64,000 bases of DNA from Marisediminitalea lipolytica. Lineage in GTDB: Bacteria; Pseudomonadota; Gammaproteobacteria; Enterobacterales; Alteromonadaceae. The notes below the pieces were generated by a model. It saw only the letters and a program-made list of their open reading frames with translations, ran no database searches and was not told the DNA's origin. Both the position numbers and the translations under genes were made by a program. The stretch is taken from NCBI RefSeq assembly GCF_001758465.1, contig NZ_MJIC01000009.1, positions 62,001 to 126,000 of the forward strand, read 5' to 3'. Below, piece by piece: positions 52,921 through 61,597 of this stretch (its first letter is position 1; every line of letters begins with the position of its first letter).

Positions 52921-54153
52921 TCAGGCGTTGGCCATTTTTAAAACGGCACCTAACAACACATTACAACCGGCTTCAATATCTTCCGGGGTGGCGTTTTCTG
53001 CTTCGTTGTGACTAATGCCCTTTTCGCAGGGAATAAAAATCATTGAGGTTGGAATAACGCGTGAGGTATAAACCGAGTCGTGGCCGGCACCGGAGAACAT
53101 CTCCTCATAGGCATAGCCCTGTGCCTCGGTGGCATCGCGTACCGCATCAATACAGTCGCTGTTAAATTGTACCGCCGGTGAATTCCATTCGTCTTTGATT
53201 TCGTAAGTTAAGCCAAATTTATCACAGTGTTTCTTTGCTATTTCGCGGAATTTAGTGTCCATTTCAGAGAGGATGTTTTGATCCGGATGACGTAAATCCA
53301 CCGCCATTGTCAGGCGGGCAGGCACGGTATTGCGTGATCCCGGCTCAGCTTTAATATCGCCAAATGTCGCACGGGCCCAGGGTGAATGAGTTGCTGCCAG
53401 TGCGTACAACTCACTAACGATAGCCGCTTGTGCCATAAAGGGATCGCGGCGCTGTTCCATGGGGGTGGGGCCGGCGTGAACTGGCTGACCGTCGATAATT
53501 AAATCGTACCAGCGCATGCCCTGTACACCTTTAACTACACCAATGGGTTTACCGATGGATTCTAAAATCGGGCCTTGTTCGATATGGAGTTCAAAGGCCG
53601 CTTTTACCGGAAAAGGTTGGCACGGTTCAGTACCCAGGTAACCGATACTTTCCAGCGCCTGTTTAATTGAGACGCCTTGCTTGTCTGTCCGGGCGTGACC
53701 ATAGGCCAGGTCGAATTCACCGCACCATACACCTGAACCAATCATGGCTGGCGAAAAACGAGCGCCTTCTTCGTTAGTCCATACTGCTACTTCGATAGGG
53801 TGTTTTGGTGTAATACCGGCATCATAAATGGTGCGCAGCACTTCCAAACCGCCGAGTACTCCGTAAACGCCGTCGAACTTGCCGCCGGTTGGCTGCGTAT
53901 CCAGGTGGCTTCCCATCAGCACCGGCGGTAACGAGTTATCGCTACCCGCCATACGTAAAAACAGATTACCCATCTGATCGACCCGCAGAGTACAGCCAAT
54001 CTCTTCGCACCAGCGAATAAACAGCTCACGGCCGGTTTTGTCTTCTTCAGTTAATGCTTGTCGGTTACAGCCGCCTTTCGCGGTGCCCCCAATTTCGGCC
54101 ATTTCCATCAGGCTCGACCACAGTCGTTTACCATTTACTGCTAATGCTGTCAT
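52921..54153 (-). CDS. Zn-dependent N-carbamoyl amino acid hydrolase (M20 family)
   Basis: A 410-residue binuclear metal hydrolase of the HyuC/beta-ureidopropionase/allantoate amidohydrolase group. Metal ligands are His83 in MGSHLDTQPTGGKFDG, Asp94, Glu129 in WTNEEGARF, His in ELHIEQGP, and a late His in GISHNEAE. RSGAGHDS-like text (here SGAGHDSVY) and HAGPTPMEQRRDP are typical of carbamoylases. It removes a carbamoyl group as ammonia and CO2 from an N-carbamoyl acid. It lies 10 bases after the deiminase-like gene, implying that it uses that enzyme's ureido product. Confidence 0.9.
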   Translation of the reverse strand: MTALAVNGKRLWSSLMEMAEIGGTAKGGCNRQALTEEDKTGRELFIRWCEEIGCTLRVDQMGNLFLRMAGSDNSLPPVLMGSHLDTQPTGGKFDGVYGVLGGLEVLRTIYDAGITPKHPIEVAVWTNEEGARFSPAMIGSGVWCGEFDLAYGHARTDKQGVSIKQALESIGYLGTEPCQPFPVKAAFELHIEQGPILESIGKPIGVVKGVQGMRWYDLIIDGQPVHAGPTPMEQRRDPFMAQAAIVSELYALAATHSPWARATFGDIKAEPGSRNTVPARLTMAVDLRHPDQNILSEMDTKFREIAKKHCDKFGLTYEIKDEWNSPAVQFNSDCIDAVRDATEAQGYAYEEMFSGAGHDSVYTSRVIPTSMIFIPCEKGISHNEAENATPEDIEAGCNVLLGAVLKMANA

Positions 54154-54163
54154 GCGGATTCTC

Positions 54164-55075
54164 CTATGCGTCTTTACGGCTCAGCGGTTGACACATACAG
54201 TGCACGCCGCCACCGCCCGAGGTAAACATGGACATATCCGGGCTGAATACTTCCAGGCCATGTGCCTTAGCTTTTTCTACCAGCTCTGTGCTACCGGCGG
54301 GTACCAGTACCCGATCGTTACCCAGTGCTACAACGTTAACGCCCAGTTCCAGTACCGAACGGTAAGATAAATCGATAATCTCAATGCCACGTGATTTAAG
54401 CCAGTCAAGTTGTTCCTGTTCCACGGCCTGCGTGCAAACCGCTGCCAGTTTTTCAGAAAGCATGGCAAATTTAACATCCAGGTGCAGGAAATACGGGTCA
54501 AATTCATAGGCGCGGAATTCCCAACCTTCTTTTTCCATCCAACCACGCACCTGGTTGAGGCCTTCCTTGCTGGTGCGTTCGCCGGTGTAACCACAAAAAA
54601 TAACGCCTGGCTCCATAACCATGAAGTCGCCGCCTTCAAAGGTGCCAGCGGTCACTACATCGTATAACGGAATATCGTTTTCCTGATAGAATTTAACCAC
54701 TTCCAGCCACTCGCCACGGCGCCATGGGCTGTACATCTGGGTGACTATCGGTCCCCAGGGGGTCATTACCGACGAATCACGGGCGTAGATTTGATAGGGC
54801 AGTGTTTCATCGGGCTGTAAGAAGTGGGTTTTTACTCCGCAGTGCTCGTAGATATCGCACATTTCCTGATATTGCTGTTTGGCGACTTCTTTGTCGAACT
54901 GCCGACCTAACCGCATGGAACGGCGCGACATGGCATTACCCGTTTGCCAGGTGTAATGATCCATCGGGCCAATCAGTACGTCCTGCAGAACGCCGTACTC
55001 AGAATTCATGCCCCAGTGTGGCATTCTCTCGGTGCCCCCAGCGAGGTTACGGCGGCGAAAAAAATCGGTAGTCAT
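54164..55075 (-). CDS. Guanidino-group-modifying enzyme (deiminase/amidinotransferase superfamily)
   Basis: A 303-residue protein of the pentein fold that includes arginine deiminase, dimethylargininase and amidinotransferases. Guanidino-binding acids are in ARDSS (Asp100) and FEGGDF (Glu148, Asp150). The catalytic pair is His198-x-Asp200 in FLHLDVKF and Cys293 in GGGVHCMCQP. ATG at 55075 starts near the fold; an in-frame start 21 codons earlier gives no homologous text. The ribosome site is modest. Genes of this family often precede carbamoylases, so hydrolysis of guanidino to ureido plus ammonia or an amine is more likely than amidino transfer. Confidence 0.82.
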   Translation of the reverse strand: MTTDFFRRRNLAGGTERMPHWGMNSEYGVLQDVLIGPMDHYTWQTGNAMSRRSMRLGRQFDKEVAKQQYQEMCDIYEHCGVKTHFLQPDETLPYQIYARDSSVMTPWGPIVTQMYSPWRRGEWLEVVKFYQENDIPLYDVVTAGTFEGGDFMVMEPGVIFCGYTGERTSKEGLNQVRGWMEKEGWEFRAYEFDPYFLHLDVKFAMLSEKLAAVCTQAVEQEQLDWLKSRGIEIIDLSYRSVLELGVNVVALGNDRVLVPAGSTELVEKAKAHGLEVFSPDMSMFTSGGGGVHCMCQPLSRKDA

Positions 55076-55158
55076 AATAAAGGTCTCTGAAGATGTATGA
55101 TATTTACTCCAGTTTATGGTGTTAATCAGGACATTCAAGTAACGAATTTATACCATCA

Positions 55159-55176
55159 TGGTGATTAAATTAGACC
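55159..55176 (+). promoter_or_regulatory. TGGTGATTAAATNAGACC motif, copy A (deiminase promoter)
   Basis: TGGTGATTAAATTAGACC lies 84 bp upstream of the deiminase-like start. Its 18 positions differ at one from copy B at 60522 and at four from the inverted copy C at 60114. The surrounding ACCATCATGGT adds a half-palindrome also seen at copy C. Confidence 0.6.
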
Positions 55177-55270
55177 AATCTGGCGCCTGGACTGGCTTAG
55201 AAGTCGCTATTATCTGATTGGATGGCCAGTGGTTGTAAATCACAGCACTTTTGAACACAGCGAAAATACT

Positions 55271-56122
55271 TTAGTCAGAGATTCTCTTACTTTTTAAAAT
55301 GCTCAGTGGGTCGTCGAATTCACTGGATTCTGTAAGAGACAGGGATTGGATACACAGCGAAAACAACTCTGACTGGGTTTTAATATCGAGCTTTTGATAG
55401 ATGTTTTTGCGGTGAATTTTAACCGTGCTCAGTGAGATGTTGAGTTTGTCCGCCAACGACTTAGACGAATGGCCGTGCAGGATACACTTCACCACTTCTT
55501 GCTCCCGACTGGTGAGGATAGATTTACCAAAAGAGTCGAAAAACGAGTGATAGTGCGGGGTATAGGTCGTTTGCGTTGATTGACGGGAAGTCTTTTCCTG
55601 AGCCTGCCAATGCGTCTCTATGAGATAACAGATCATTGGCGCAATAGCCGTTAAAGCGGCTTTGTCGGCCGCTGAGAATTCGCCGCTCAGGCGGTTAAGG
55701 TAAAAGTCCAGGTAACGGTTATTAATGTTAACGATAAAATCGAATTCATCGGTGATGCCAACCGGTTTAACAAAGGATTCGTAATATTTGCTCTCATGGA
55801 AACAGTCCGGGGCTATGTCCCGAAAACGGTAGATTCCGGTTTCAACTCCATTGCTCAGGAAGCTGTAGTGCGGATCCAGCAAATACATCCCCTGCAGATA
55901 TTGCTTAAGGTATTCACTGTACTCCGGCGACAAATTGCCCTCGAATACATTGGTGACTTCCGTGCCGTCGTAAAAAATAGCGCCGGTACAATCAATATGA
56001 ATAATCTGACCAAGCGCGTCAGACAAGACCTTAAAAAAGCCCGGTTGCCCCGTTTTTGGGGTTAACTCTGCAAGCAGTTGGTACCAACCTGAACTGTGGA
56101 CATCAAGCATAAGGGGATGCAA
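55271..56122 (-). CDS. LuxR-family regulator (second of two)
   Basis: A 283-residue regulator, built like the one at 35075-35890. The C-terminal helix-turn-helix lies about residues 205-250: KSILTSREQEVVKCILHGHS then SLADKLNISLSTVKIHRKNI. The N-terminal domain of about 190 residues has GTEVTNVFEGNLSPEYSEY and PHYSFLSNGVETGIYRFRDI and is of unknown ligand. It lies between the deiminase operon and the second permease/receptor operon, all on the minus strand, with its own promoter region. Regulation of the flanking genes is an inference. Confidence 0.82.
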   Translation of the reverse strand: MHPLMLDVHSSGWYQLLAELTPKTGQPGFFKVLSDALGQIIHIDCTGAIFYDGTEVTNVFEGNLSPEYSEYLKQYLQGMYLLDPHYSFLSNGVETGIYRFRDIAPDCFHESKYYESFVKPVGITDEFDFIVNINNRYLDFYLNRLSGEFSAADKAALTAIAPMICYLIETHWQAQEKTSRQSTQTTYTPHYHSFFDSFGKSILTSREQEVVKCILHGHSSKSLADKLNISLSTVKIHRKNIYQKLDIKTQSELFSLCIQSLSLTESSEFDDPLSILKSKRISD

Positions 56123-56248
56123 TGTGAAACGTTAACTGTTGCTACCCTATCTAAAAACAAAATGTCTGTAAAATCCCATTAACAAAATAAACACGACAAT
56201 GGGCGGCCGCTCTTTTGGTCTGAGTTGCGCTAACGTTGCTGCCAGCCT

Positions 56249-57607
56249 TCACTGCACAGCCGTTGTCTGTCTCTTTCTGGTTAAGAATGCCATGCCACTC
56301 CAGTAAGTAAAAAACGCAAACACAAACACCGGAATGGTGACGCCAAACTGTCCGGCGTTGCCCGATAAGCCAAACGACAACAGAAAACCGACTATCCACA
56401 CCACGAATGCTACCGCGTTAAAGCCATTGCGATACCAATAGCGCCCGCCGCTTCCGCGTAAAATGTCCTGGTGATAATCAGACTTTTTAAGCAGGTAATA
56501 ATCGACAATCATGATGGCGAATACCGGCACAAATAAAGCACCGATGAGGGTGAGAAAATGAGTGAACTTATCCAGCATCGACAGCCAGCTTGCGCCCACC
56601 ACAGAAATAGCACCAACAATTAAGGCAGTAGGTAAAAACCGTAGCTTTTTCACCGGCGACAGGTTGAGTATTGATGACACCATGCCGTACACCACCATGG
56701 TATTGGTGGCTATGACGGATAGAAAAATTGCAATGGCCAGCGGAAAGCCGAAAGCGCTGACAATGGTAATCGGGTCAAATCCGTTCACATCGAGGCCTTT
56801 AAGCGCCACGTAACCTATAGCGGTGGCTCCCAGCGTCATGGATAACACTGTAGACAGGCTGTAGCCGATACCCGAACCAATCATGCCAGCCTTTTGTGAT
56901 TTCGCCAGGCGATTAAATTCAGCCGATAGCACGGTCCAGGAAATGGAGGTCGCGATGACCACATCCAATACCAGCATCCTGTTCCAACCTAAGGCTGGAT
57001 CATTTTTAATGGCGGTAAGTTCGGCCACCGAGTAGTCGGTAAACACCACTGAGAAAACGTAACCCATAATGCTCAGGATAATGAGTGCCAGCCAGGGCTC
57101 TACTTTTTCAATGCCGGAATGGCCAAAGATGGCAAGCCCCACAACCAATAACTGACACAGCACTGAGAAAAGCACCGGATTAGAGAATCCTGTTACTTGC
57201 TCCACCATGTAATCAACAGTAATGCCAGCCAGAATAGCCTGCACCCAGCTCCAGCCCATCAGGATAACGACATTGGCGATGGCGGTAACGTAAGAGCCCC
57301 TTAAGCCAAAGGCGCCTTTGGTCAGCGACATGGTCGACAGACCGGTACGGGTGCCAATATTGCCCACCAGAACCAGAATCGTGGCACCGAGCAGAGTGCC
57401 GGTGATGATGAGTTCAATGGAGTGTAGCCAGGAGAGACCGGGCACAAATAATGTGCCCGTCAGTAAGGTTGTCACCACCAAATTTGCTGCCAGCCAGATC
57501 ATGGCGATGCGACTTGTCGAAAGGGTGCCTTTTACTGGCCCGAATTCATCCGACATCTGTGTTGCCTCTGCGCCACGTTCAGCCTGAGTTAAATTTAACT
57601 GTGACAT
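56249..57607 (-). CDS. NCS1-family permease (second of two)
   Basis: A 452-residue transporter of the same family as the gene at 50095. It has IWLAANLVVTTLLTGTLFVPG at helix 1, LTKGAFGLRGSY, MGWSWVQAILAG, SISWTVLSAEFNRLAKSQK, and ASWLSMLDKFTHFLTLIGAL later. NCS1 positions around helix 3 and helix 6 line up with those of the first permease, so they are paralogues with possibly different substrates. It follows the TonB receptor gene by 22 bases, so receptor and permease carry one substrate across both membranes. Confidence 0.87.
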   Translation of the reverse strand: MSQLNLTQAERGAEATQMSDEFGPVKGTLSTSRIAMIWLAANLVVTTLLTGTLFVPGLSWLHSIELIITGTLLGATILVLVGNIGTRTGLSTMSLTKGAFGLRGSYVTAIANVVILMGWSWVQAILAGITVDYMVEQVTGFSNPVLFSVLCQLLVVGLAIFGHSGIEKVEPWLALIILSIMGYVFSVVFTDYSVAELTAIKNDPALGWNRMLVLDVVIATSISWTVLSAEFNRLAKSQKAGMIGSGIGYSLSTVLSMTLGATAIGYVALKGLDVNGFDPITIVSAFGFPLAIAIFLSVIATNTMVVYGMVSSILNLSPVKKLRFLPTALIVGAISVVGASWLSMLDKFTHFLTLIGALFVPVFAIMIVDYYLLKKSDYHQDILRGSGGRYWYRNGFNAVAFVVWIVGFLLSFGLSGNAGQFGVTIPVFVFAFFTYWSGMAFLTRKRQTTAVQ

Positions 57608-57629
57608 ACTACTTCCTTAACCTGGTTGA

Positions 57630-59897
57630 TTAAAACGTGTATTTATAGTCTGCCCCGAATGTGCGTGGCGCGCCGCGGAAGAAAAAGAGTCCGTTCCAGT
57701 CCGCAACCAGATCAACTGAGTAAGTGGCGTACTCTTTATCGGTTAAGTTCTTCACATAAACGCCTACTTTGTGCGCATCGCCGCCAAATGAGAAGTTAAG
57801 CCGGGCATTATGGATACTGTATCCGGGCTGGGCTAAACGATCGTCGTTAAAGGGTTCAAAGTATTGTTTTGAAATATAGTTAGCATCGTAGTGGAACTGT
57901 ACCCACAGCGAATCACTTTCCCACAGGTCGTAATCAACCATAATATTGACGTTGGTTTCAGGGGATGAGGGTAGCGTGTTACCTGACAAGTCTGCACCGG
58001 CATAACTCATACTGACATATTCCGCATCCAGTAATCCAACCCCGGCATTGATCGTCATCTTGTCGGTTGCCTGCGTTGTCAGTTGCAGTTCAAGGCCCTG
58101 GATCTCAGACTCACCTGCGTTTAGCAGGAATTGTAAACCGGCGTCAAAAATAAGAAACTGCTGATTCTCATAATTGTATCGGAATACGGCACCGTTTAAC
58201 CGGGTGCGGCCATTTTGCAGGGTTGATTTAAAACCGAATTCCCAGGCCGACAATTCTTCAGGCTCAACCGAAGTAAACTCGTCCGGCGCAAACGCAAAAC
58301 CGTTAAACGCGCTGCCACGGTAGCCGGTACTGTAAGAGCCGTACACCATCAAATCGCTGTTAATCGCCCAGTCGACGCCAATTTTGCCTGAGGTATCGGT
58401 ATCGTCAATGCTTTCGCTACGGTTATCCAGGCCTAAACTGCCCAGCACCGGACCGTCGCTGTCCTGACCGAAGCTGTTTTGCGCTTCACCGTACCATGAA
58501 CTGTAGCCATCAATGTCGATAGAATCACGGGTATGACGCAGGCCAACAGTCACAGTCACCTCATCGGTTAGTTCATAGGTACTGTGCAGGTAAGCGGCTT
58601 TGGTCGTGCGTGTTTGTTCATAACTGTTACCGTAGTAACAGCCATAGAAAAAGGTATCCTCACAGTTATTGGGCAGGGGCTGAGTACCATCGCCGAAGTC
58701 AGCCAGCCAGCGATAGGTAGTGGCACCATCGGTGGTGTCTTTGCTAAAAAAGAGCCCGGCTATAAAGTTAAACGGCCCGGCGTAATCGGAAGACAGACGC
58801 AAATCCTGGGTAAACTGTTTGGTATGTGCGTAAAAATCATCTTCCAGTAAGTGATACGGACTCGCGTCAGCATCTTCAGGCGTAAAGTATTCACCGTCAT
58901 CATAGGAGGTGATCGAGGTCAGGGTATAATCTGTCAGACCGTAATTTATGGTTAAATTAGCACCGGTCAGGTCGAGCTTCTTTGCTCTGACATTATTGGT
59001 TTCTGTCTCATGAAAACCTAAGTCTTGCCGCGAGTAGCCTGTCGCGCCAATGCCAACGCCACCATTAGCTACGCCGCCATCGGCTTCTATAAGAAGTATG
59101 CTGGTAGGGTTGGCTCTGCTGCGGCTTTTGTGCACCCGCAAAATGGCATCGAGACCATCACCTTCATAGGCCAGTGAAAAGCGCGCTGCCTGTTCGTCAA
59201 TCTGGCTGAGATCTTCAGCGCCAGCCAGTTTATTTTCCACAAATCCATCATTGCTCACTGAAGTGAATGCGAATCGCGCACCCCAGTTGTCGGATAACTC
59301 CTGGTCCACCGCACCGGTCATGGTCCGGTAGCCAAAATTGCCCGCGCCAACTTCTACGTAACCGCTGGTTCCCATCATCTGCGGTCGGGTTGTCATAATA
59401 TTCACTGCGCCGCCGGTGGTATTTTTACCATACAGGGTACCCTGGGGGCCTAGCAGCATTTCTACGCGGTCGAGATCGAACAGTTGTACCCCTGATGCCA
59501 GCGGTGTCGCGCCCATGTATACCTCGTCGACATACAGTGCGACTGCGCCAGTGCCGTTAGGGCTGTAATCTGACTGGGTAACCCCCCTCATGCCAAGCAC
59601 CAACTGGGCATCGCCATTGCTTCCCAGCATTTGAACATTGGGTGCCTGAGAAACGATTTCCTGGGTGTTTCGCATTTTCAGGTTGCCAAGGTCGTCCATA
59701 CCCAGGGCAACAACGCTTACTGGAACAGTCTGGATATTTTCGACCTTTTTCTGCGCAGTGACCACAATCTGCTCGAGCTTTACTTGCTCACCATTTGCAG
59801 ACGTATCTGTATTTTTTTGTGCAGCGGCATTAGCCGAGAAAGACAGGCTCGTCGCAACAAGCCCGCAAAAAATTGGGTTAAGTGGAAAGGTTCTCAT
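57630..59897 (-). CDS. TonB-dependent receptor paired with an NCS1 permease
   Basis: A 755-residue outer-membrane receptor. The signal peptide ends near ANAAA; QIVVTAQKKVENIQTVPVS is the TonB box and plug start. Plug elements include MRNTQEIVSQAPNVQM, RGVTQSDYSPNGTGAVALYV, DEVYMGATPLASGV, RVEMLLGPQGTLYGKNTTGG and INIMTTRP-like text. The barrel ends in DYKYTF. It is the first gene of a two-gene operon with the second permease, an uncommon pairing that points to a small polar solute or its conjugate as cargo. Its promoter contains the inverted motif copy at 60114. Confidence 0.9.
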   Translation of the reverse strand: MRTFPLNPIFCGLVATSLSFSANAAAQKNTDTSANGEQVKLEQIVVTAQKKVENIQTVPVSVVALGMDDLGNLKMRNTQEIVSQAPNVQMLGSNGDAQLVLGMRGVTQSDYSPNGTGAVALYVDEVYMGATPLASGVQLFDLDRVEMLLGPQGTLYGKNTTGGAVNIMTTRPQMMGTSGYVEVGAGNFGYRTMTGAVDQELSDNWGARFAFTSVSNDGFVENKLAGAEDLSQIDEQAARFSLAYEGDGLDAILRVHKSRSRANPTSILLIEADGGVANGGVGIGATGYSRQDLGFHETETNNVRAKKLDLTGANLTINYGLTDYTLTSITSYDDGEYFTPEDADASPYHLLEDDFYAHTKQFTQDLRLSSDYAGPFNFIAGLFFSKDTTDGATTYRWLADFGDGTQPLPNNCEDTFFYGCYYGNSYEQTRTTKAAYLHSTYELTDEVTVTVGLRHTRDSIDIDGYSSWYGEAQNSFGQDSDGPVLGSLGLDNRSESIDDTDTSGKIGVDWAINSDLMVYGSYSTGYRGSAFNGFAFAPDEFTSVEPEELSAWEFGFKSTLQNGRTRLNGAVFRYNYENQQFLIFDAGLQFLLNAGESEIQGLELQLTTQATDKMTINAGVGLLDAEYVSMSYAGADLSGNTLPSSPETNVNIMVDYDLWESDSLWVQFHYDANYISKQYFEPFNDDRLAQPGYSIHNARLNFSFGGDAHKVGVYVKNLTDKEYATYSVDLVADWNGLFFFRGAPRTFGADYKYTF

Positions 59898-60113
59898 AAA
59901 GGTGTTCCTTGGTGTAATTTTACTTTTTATTTTTATTAGTTTTAACTTTTTGGATTTTTATAAGACTACGTTTGGTCTGGAGTTAAAATAGTCCTAAGGA
60001 ACTATTTCCGAAGCACGATGTTGAGAAAGTGTTAACTAATGCATGGGAGGAGTTGGCTGGATTTTATCTGGCAAAGACGAGCAATTTCCGAGTTGAGAAT
60101 GATGTTACCATTT

Positions 60114-60131
60114 GGTCTGATTTTGTCACCA
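60114..60131 (-). promoter_or_regulatory. TGGTGATTAAATNAGACC motif, copy C (receptor promoter)
   Basis: Read on the minus strand: TGGTGACAAAATCAGACC, 217 bp upstream of the TonB receptor start. It is flanked by TCACCAAAG so that TCACCA-N3-TGGTGA forms a perfect palindrome, as expected for a LysR-type site. Confidence 0.55.
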
Positions 60132-60282
60132 CTTTGGTGAGAAAAGTTTGCTTGAATCGAAATTGTCTCTTTCTATACTGAAGGGTCTGAAGACAAACTG
60201 TACGCAAAAAAATTACCCGCATACCAATACTTCTGACCAAAGAAACGGTTGAGGAGGTCGTGAATCACACTGTTTAATGTAA

Positions 60283-60429
60283 ATGGAATACAGCAGTGTA
60301 ATTACAGAAAATAGTCCGTCTATAAAGCTATTTAATGGTGAAAACGTGCAAGTCAAAGTGATCGGACACAATGGAAGCCAGCGTCTGGAAAGACGTGTCG
60401 ATGCACCATTCAGGCGGCGGAAGAAATAA
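60283..60429 (+). CDS. Possible 48-residue basic small protein
   Basis: An open frame starting ATG-GAA-TAC with a strongly basic C-terminus (PFRRRKK). Its middle reads NGENVQVKVIGHNGSQRLER. No ribosome site is visible before the ATG, no family is recognised, and the frame lies in a regulatory gap. It may be a remnant or chance. Confidence 0.2.
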   Translation: MEYSSVITENSPSIKLFNGENVQVKVIGHNGSQRLERRVDAPFRRRKK

Positions 60430-60521
60430 CGAATAAAGAGTAACTTCTCTGAAAAATAAAATTGTCTTTTTTGGCTTATGGTGCTAATTGGTACTTTAAT
60501 GTAGCTAAATTAACGTCATTC

Positions 60522-60539
60522 TGGTGATTAAATGAGACC
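60522..60539 (+). promoter_or_regulatory. TGGTGATTAAATNAGACC motif, copy B (over LysR start codon)
   Basis: TGGTGATTAAATGAGACC contains the LysR ATG at 60532-60534. A bound regulator here would block its own translation start region or transcription, consistent with negative autoregulation. Confidence 0.6.
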
Positions 60540-61497
60540 GGAACCTTCCCCTTATCTGGATTTACGCCAAATTCCGCTTACGGCATTGCGGGCTTTTGAA
60601 GCCGCTGGCAGACATAGTCACATCCGCCGTGCCGCACAAGAACTACATGTATCACACTCGGCACTCAGCCGACATATCCGTCAGTTAGAAGAGCGGTTGG
60701 GCAGTCATCTTTTTCACCGCGAGGGCAATGGAATTCAGCTGACGCCAACTGGCAGGCGCTTATTGGCCTCGGTTCAGATCGCCTTTCAGGAGCTGAACCG
60801 AGGTCTGCATTATATGAATCCGACTCAGATAGCCGGTGAACTGGTTATTGCCAGTACCGCGACTATATCCATGAATTGGTTGTTGCCGGTATTAACTCAT
60901 GTGCAGCAACAATATCCGGAAATTACATTACGGGTTAAAACATTGGAGCCGTTGGAGGAGTCGCTTAATCAGGAGTTTGATATTGCGTTGACGCTAGGAG
61001 CGCCTACCGATAAGAGTCGTGTGGTGACTAAGCTTTATGATGAATATTATGTGCCGGTTTGTAGCCCTAAGTTAGTCAATGGTCAGCCTCAGGCTTCGCC
61101 TGCTTCGCTGCTGGCCCACCCGCTATTGCATGACCGGCTTAATCAGTGGCAGCAGTGGCTGAGCTCACACGGGCTGAATGTGCAGCAAGCGTTTCAGCAC
61201 ACTTATTTTGATTATGCTTACCAGGCTATCGAAGCTGCCCGGCTAGGTATGGGGCTTGCCCTGGCTGATGTGATGGAGGTACGTGAAGATATTCAGCAGG
61301 GGCGACTAATGCAAATCATTCAAACTGATCAGCAAATTGGTGAATCTGTTTACTTGGTAACAGAACCAAAAGCACATATGACTCAGCGCACATTGCTGGT
61401 ACTTAAAACCATTATCGGTAGTCTCGAGAAAAGTGGCGCCAGACTTAATCGGGGTGTATATGATGTAATTGCTGAACCTGTTCGCGCAGAAACCTGA
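60532..61497 (+). CDS. LysR-family regulator, GcvA-like, likely controller of the deiminase regulon
   Basis: A 321-residue GcvA-branch LysR protein: LRQIPLTALRAFEAAGRHSH, then RAAQELHVSHSALSRHIRQL as helix-turn-helix, and HLFHREGNGIQLTPTGRRLL. The effector domain begins near residue 100 with GELVIASTATISMNWLLPVL. It is divergent from the TonB receptor/permease operon. The 18-bp motif covers its start codon and recurs at both other minus-strand promoters, which makes it the best candidate regulator of those operons. The LDH-type gene lies 100 bp downstream on the same strand. Confidence 0.87.
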   Translation: MRPEPSPYLDLRQIPLTALRAFEAAGRHSHIRRAAQELHVSHSALSRHIRQLEERLGSHLFHREGNGIQLTPTGRRLLASVQIAFQELNRGLHYMNPTQIAGELVIASTATISMNWLLPVLTHVQQQYPEITLRVKTLEPLEESLNQEFDIALTLGAPTDKSRVVTKLYDEYYVPVCSPKLVNGQPQASPASLLAHPLLHDRLNQWQQWLSSHGLNVQQAFQHTYFDYAYQAIEAARLGMGLALADVMEVREDIQQGRLMQIIQTDQQIGESVYLVTEPKAHMTQRTLLVLKTIIGSLEKSGARLNRGVYDVIAEPVRAET

Positions 61498-61597
61498 TTA
61501 CCATTACAAAATTGCATGGCAGCATAAAAAAACACTGTTAGCGAGACCTGTTACAAGCCTCTAGACTGAACTTAATGTTGAGTTGTAGTGAAAAGAG

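Larger units (their letters stand above)
59898..60531. other. 634-bp gap between divergent TonB receptor and LysR genes
   Basis: AT-rich, with no long gene. It holds motif copy C (60114-60131), two TTTGGTCTG half-sites (59971-59979 and 60111-60119), and a short possible ORF at 60283-60429. Motif copy B overlaps its right end. A GAGGAGG run at about 60251 precedes only a five-codon frame. Nothing else is recognised. Confidence 0.5.

Noticed and set aside
52921..54153. Allantoate amidohydrolase of an allantoin pathway
   Set aside because: Same family, but no allantoinase, ureidoglycolate or urate genes are near; the adjacent deiminase-like gene favours a carbamoylase.
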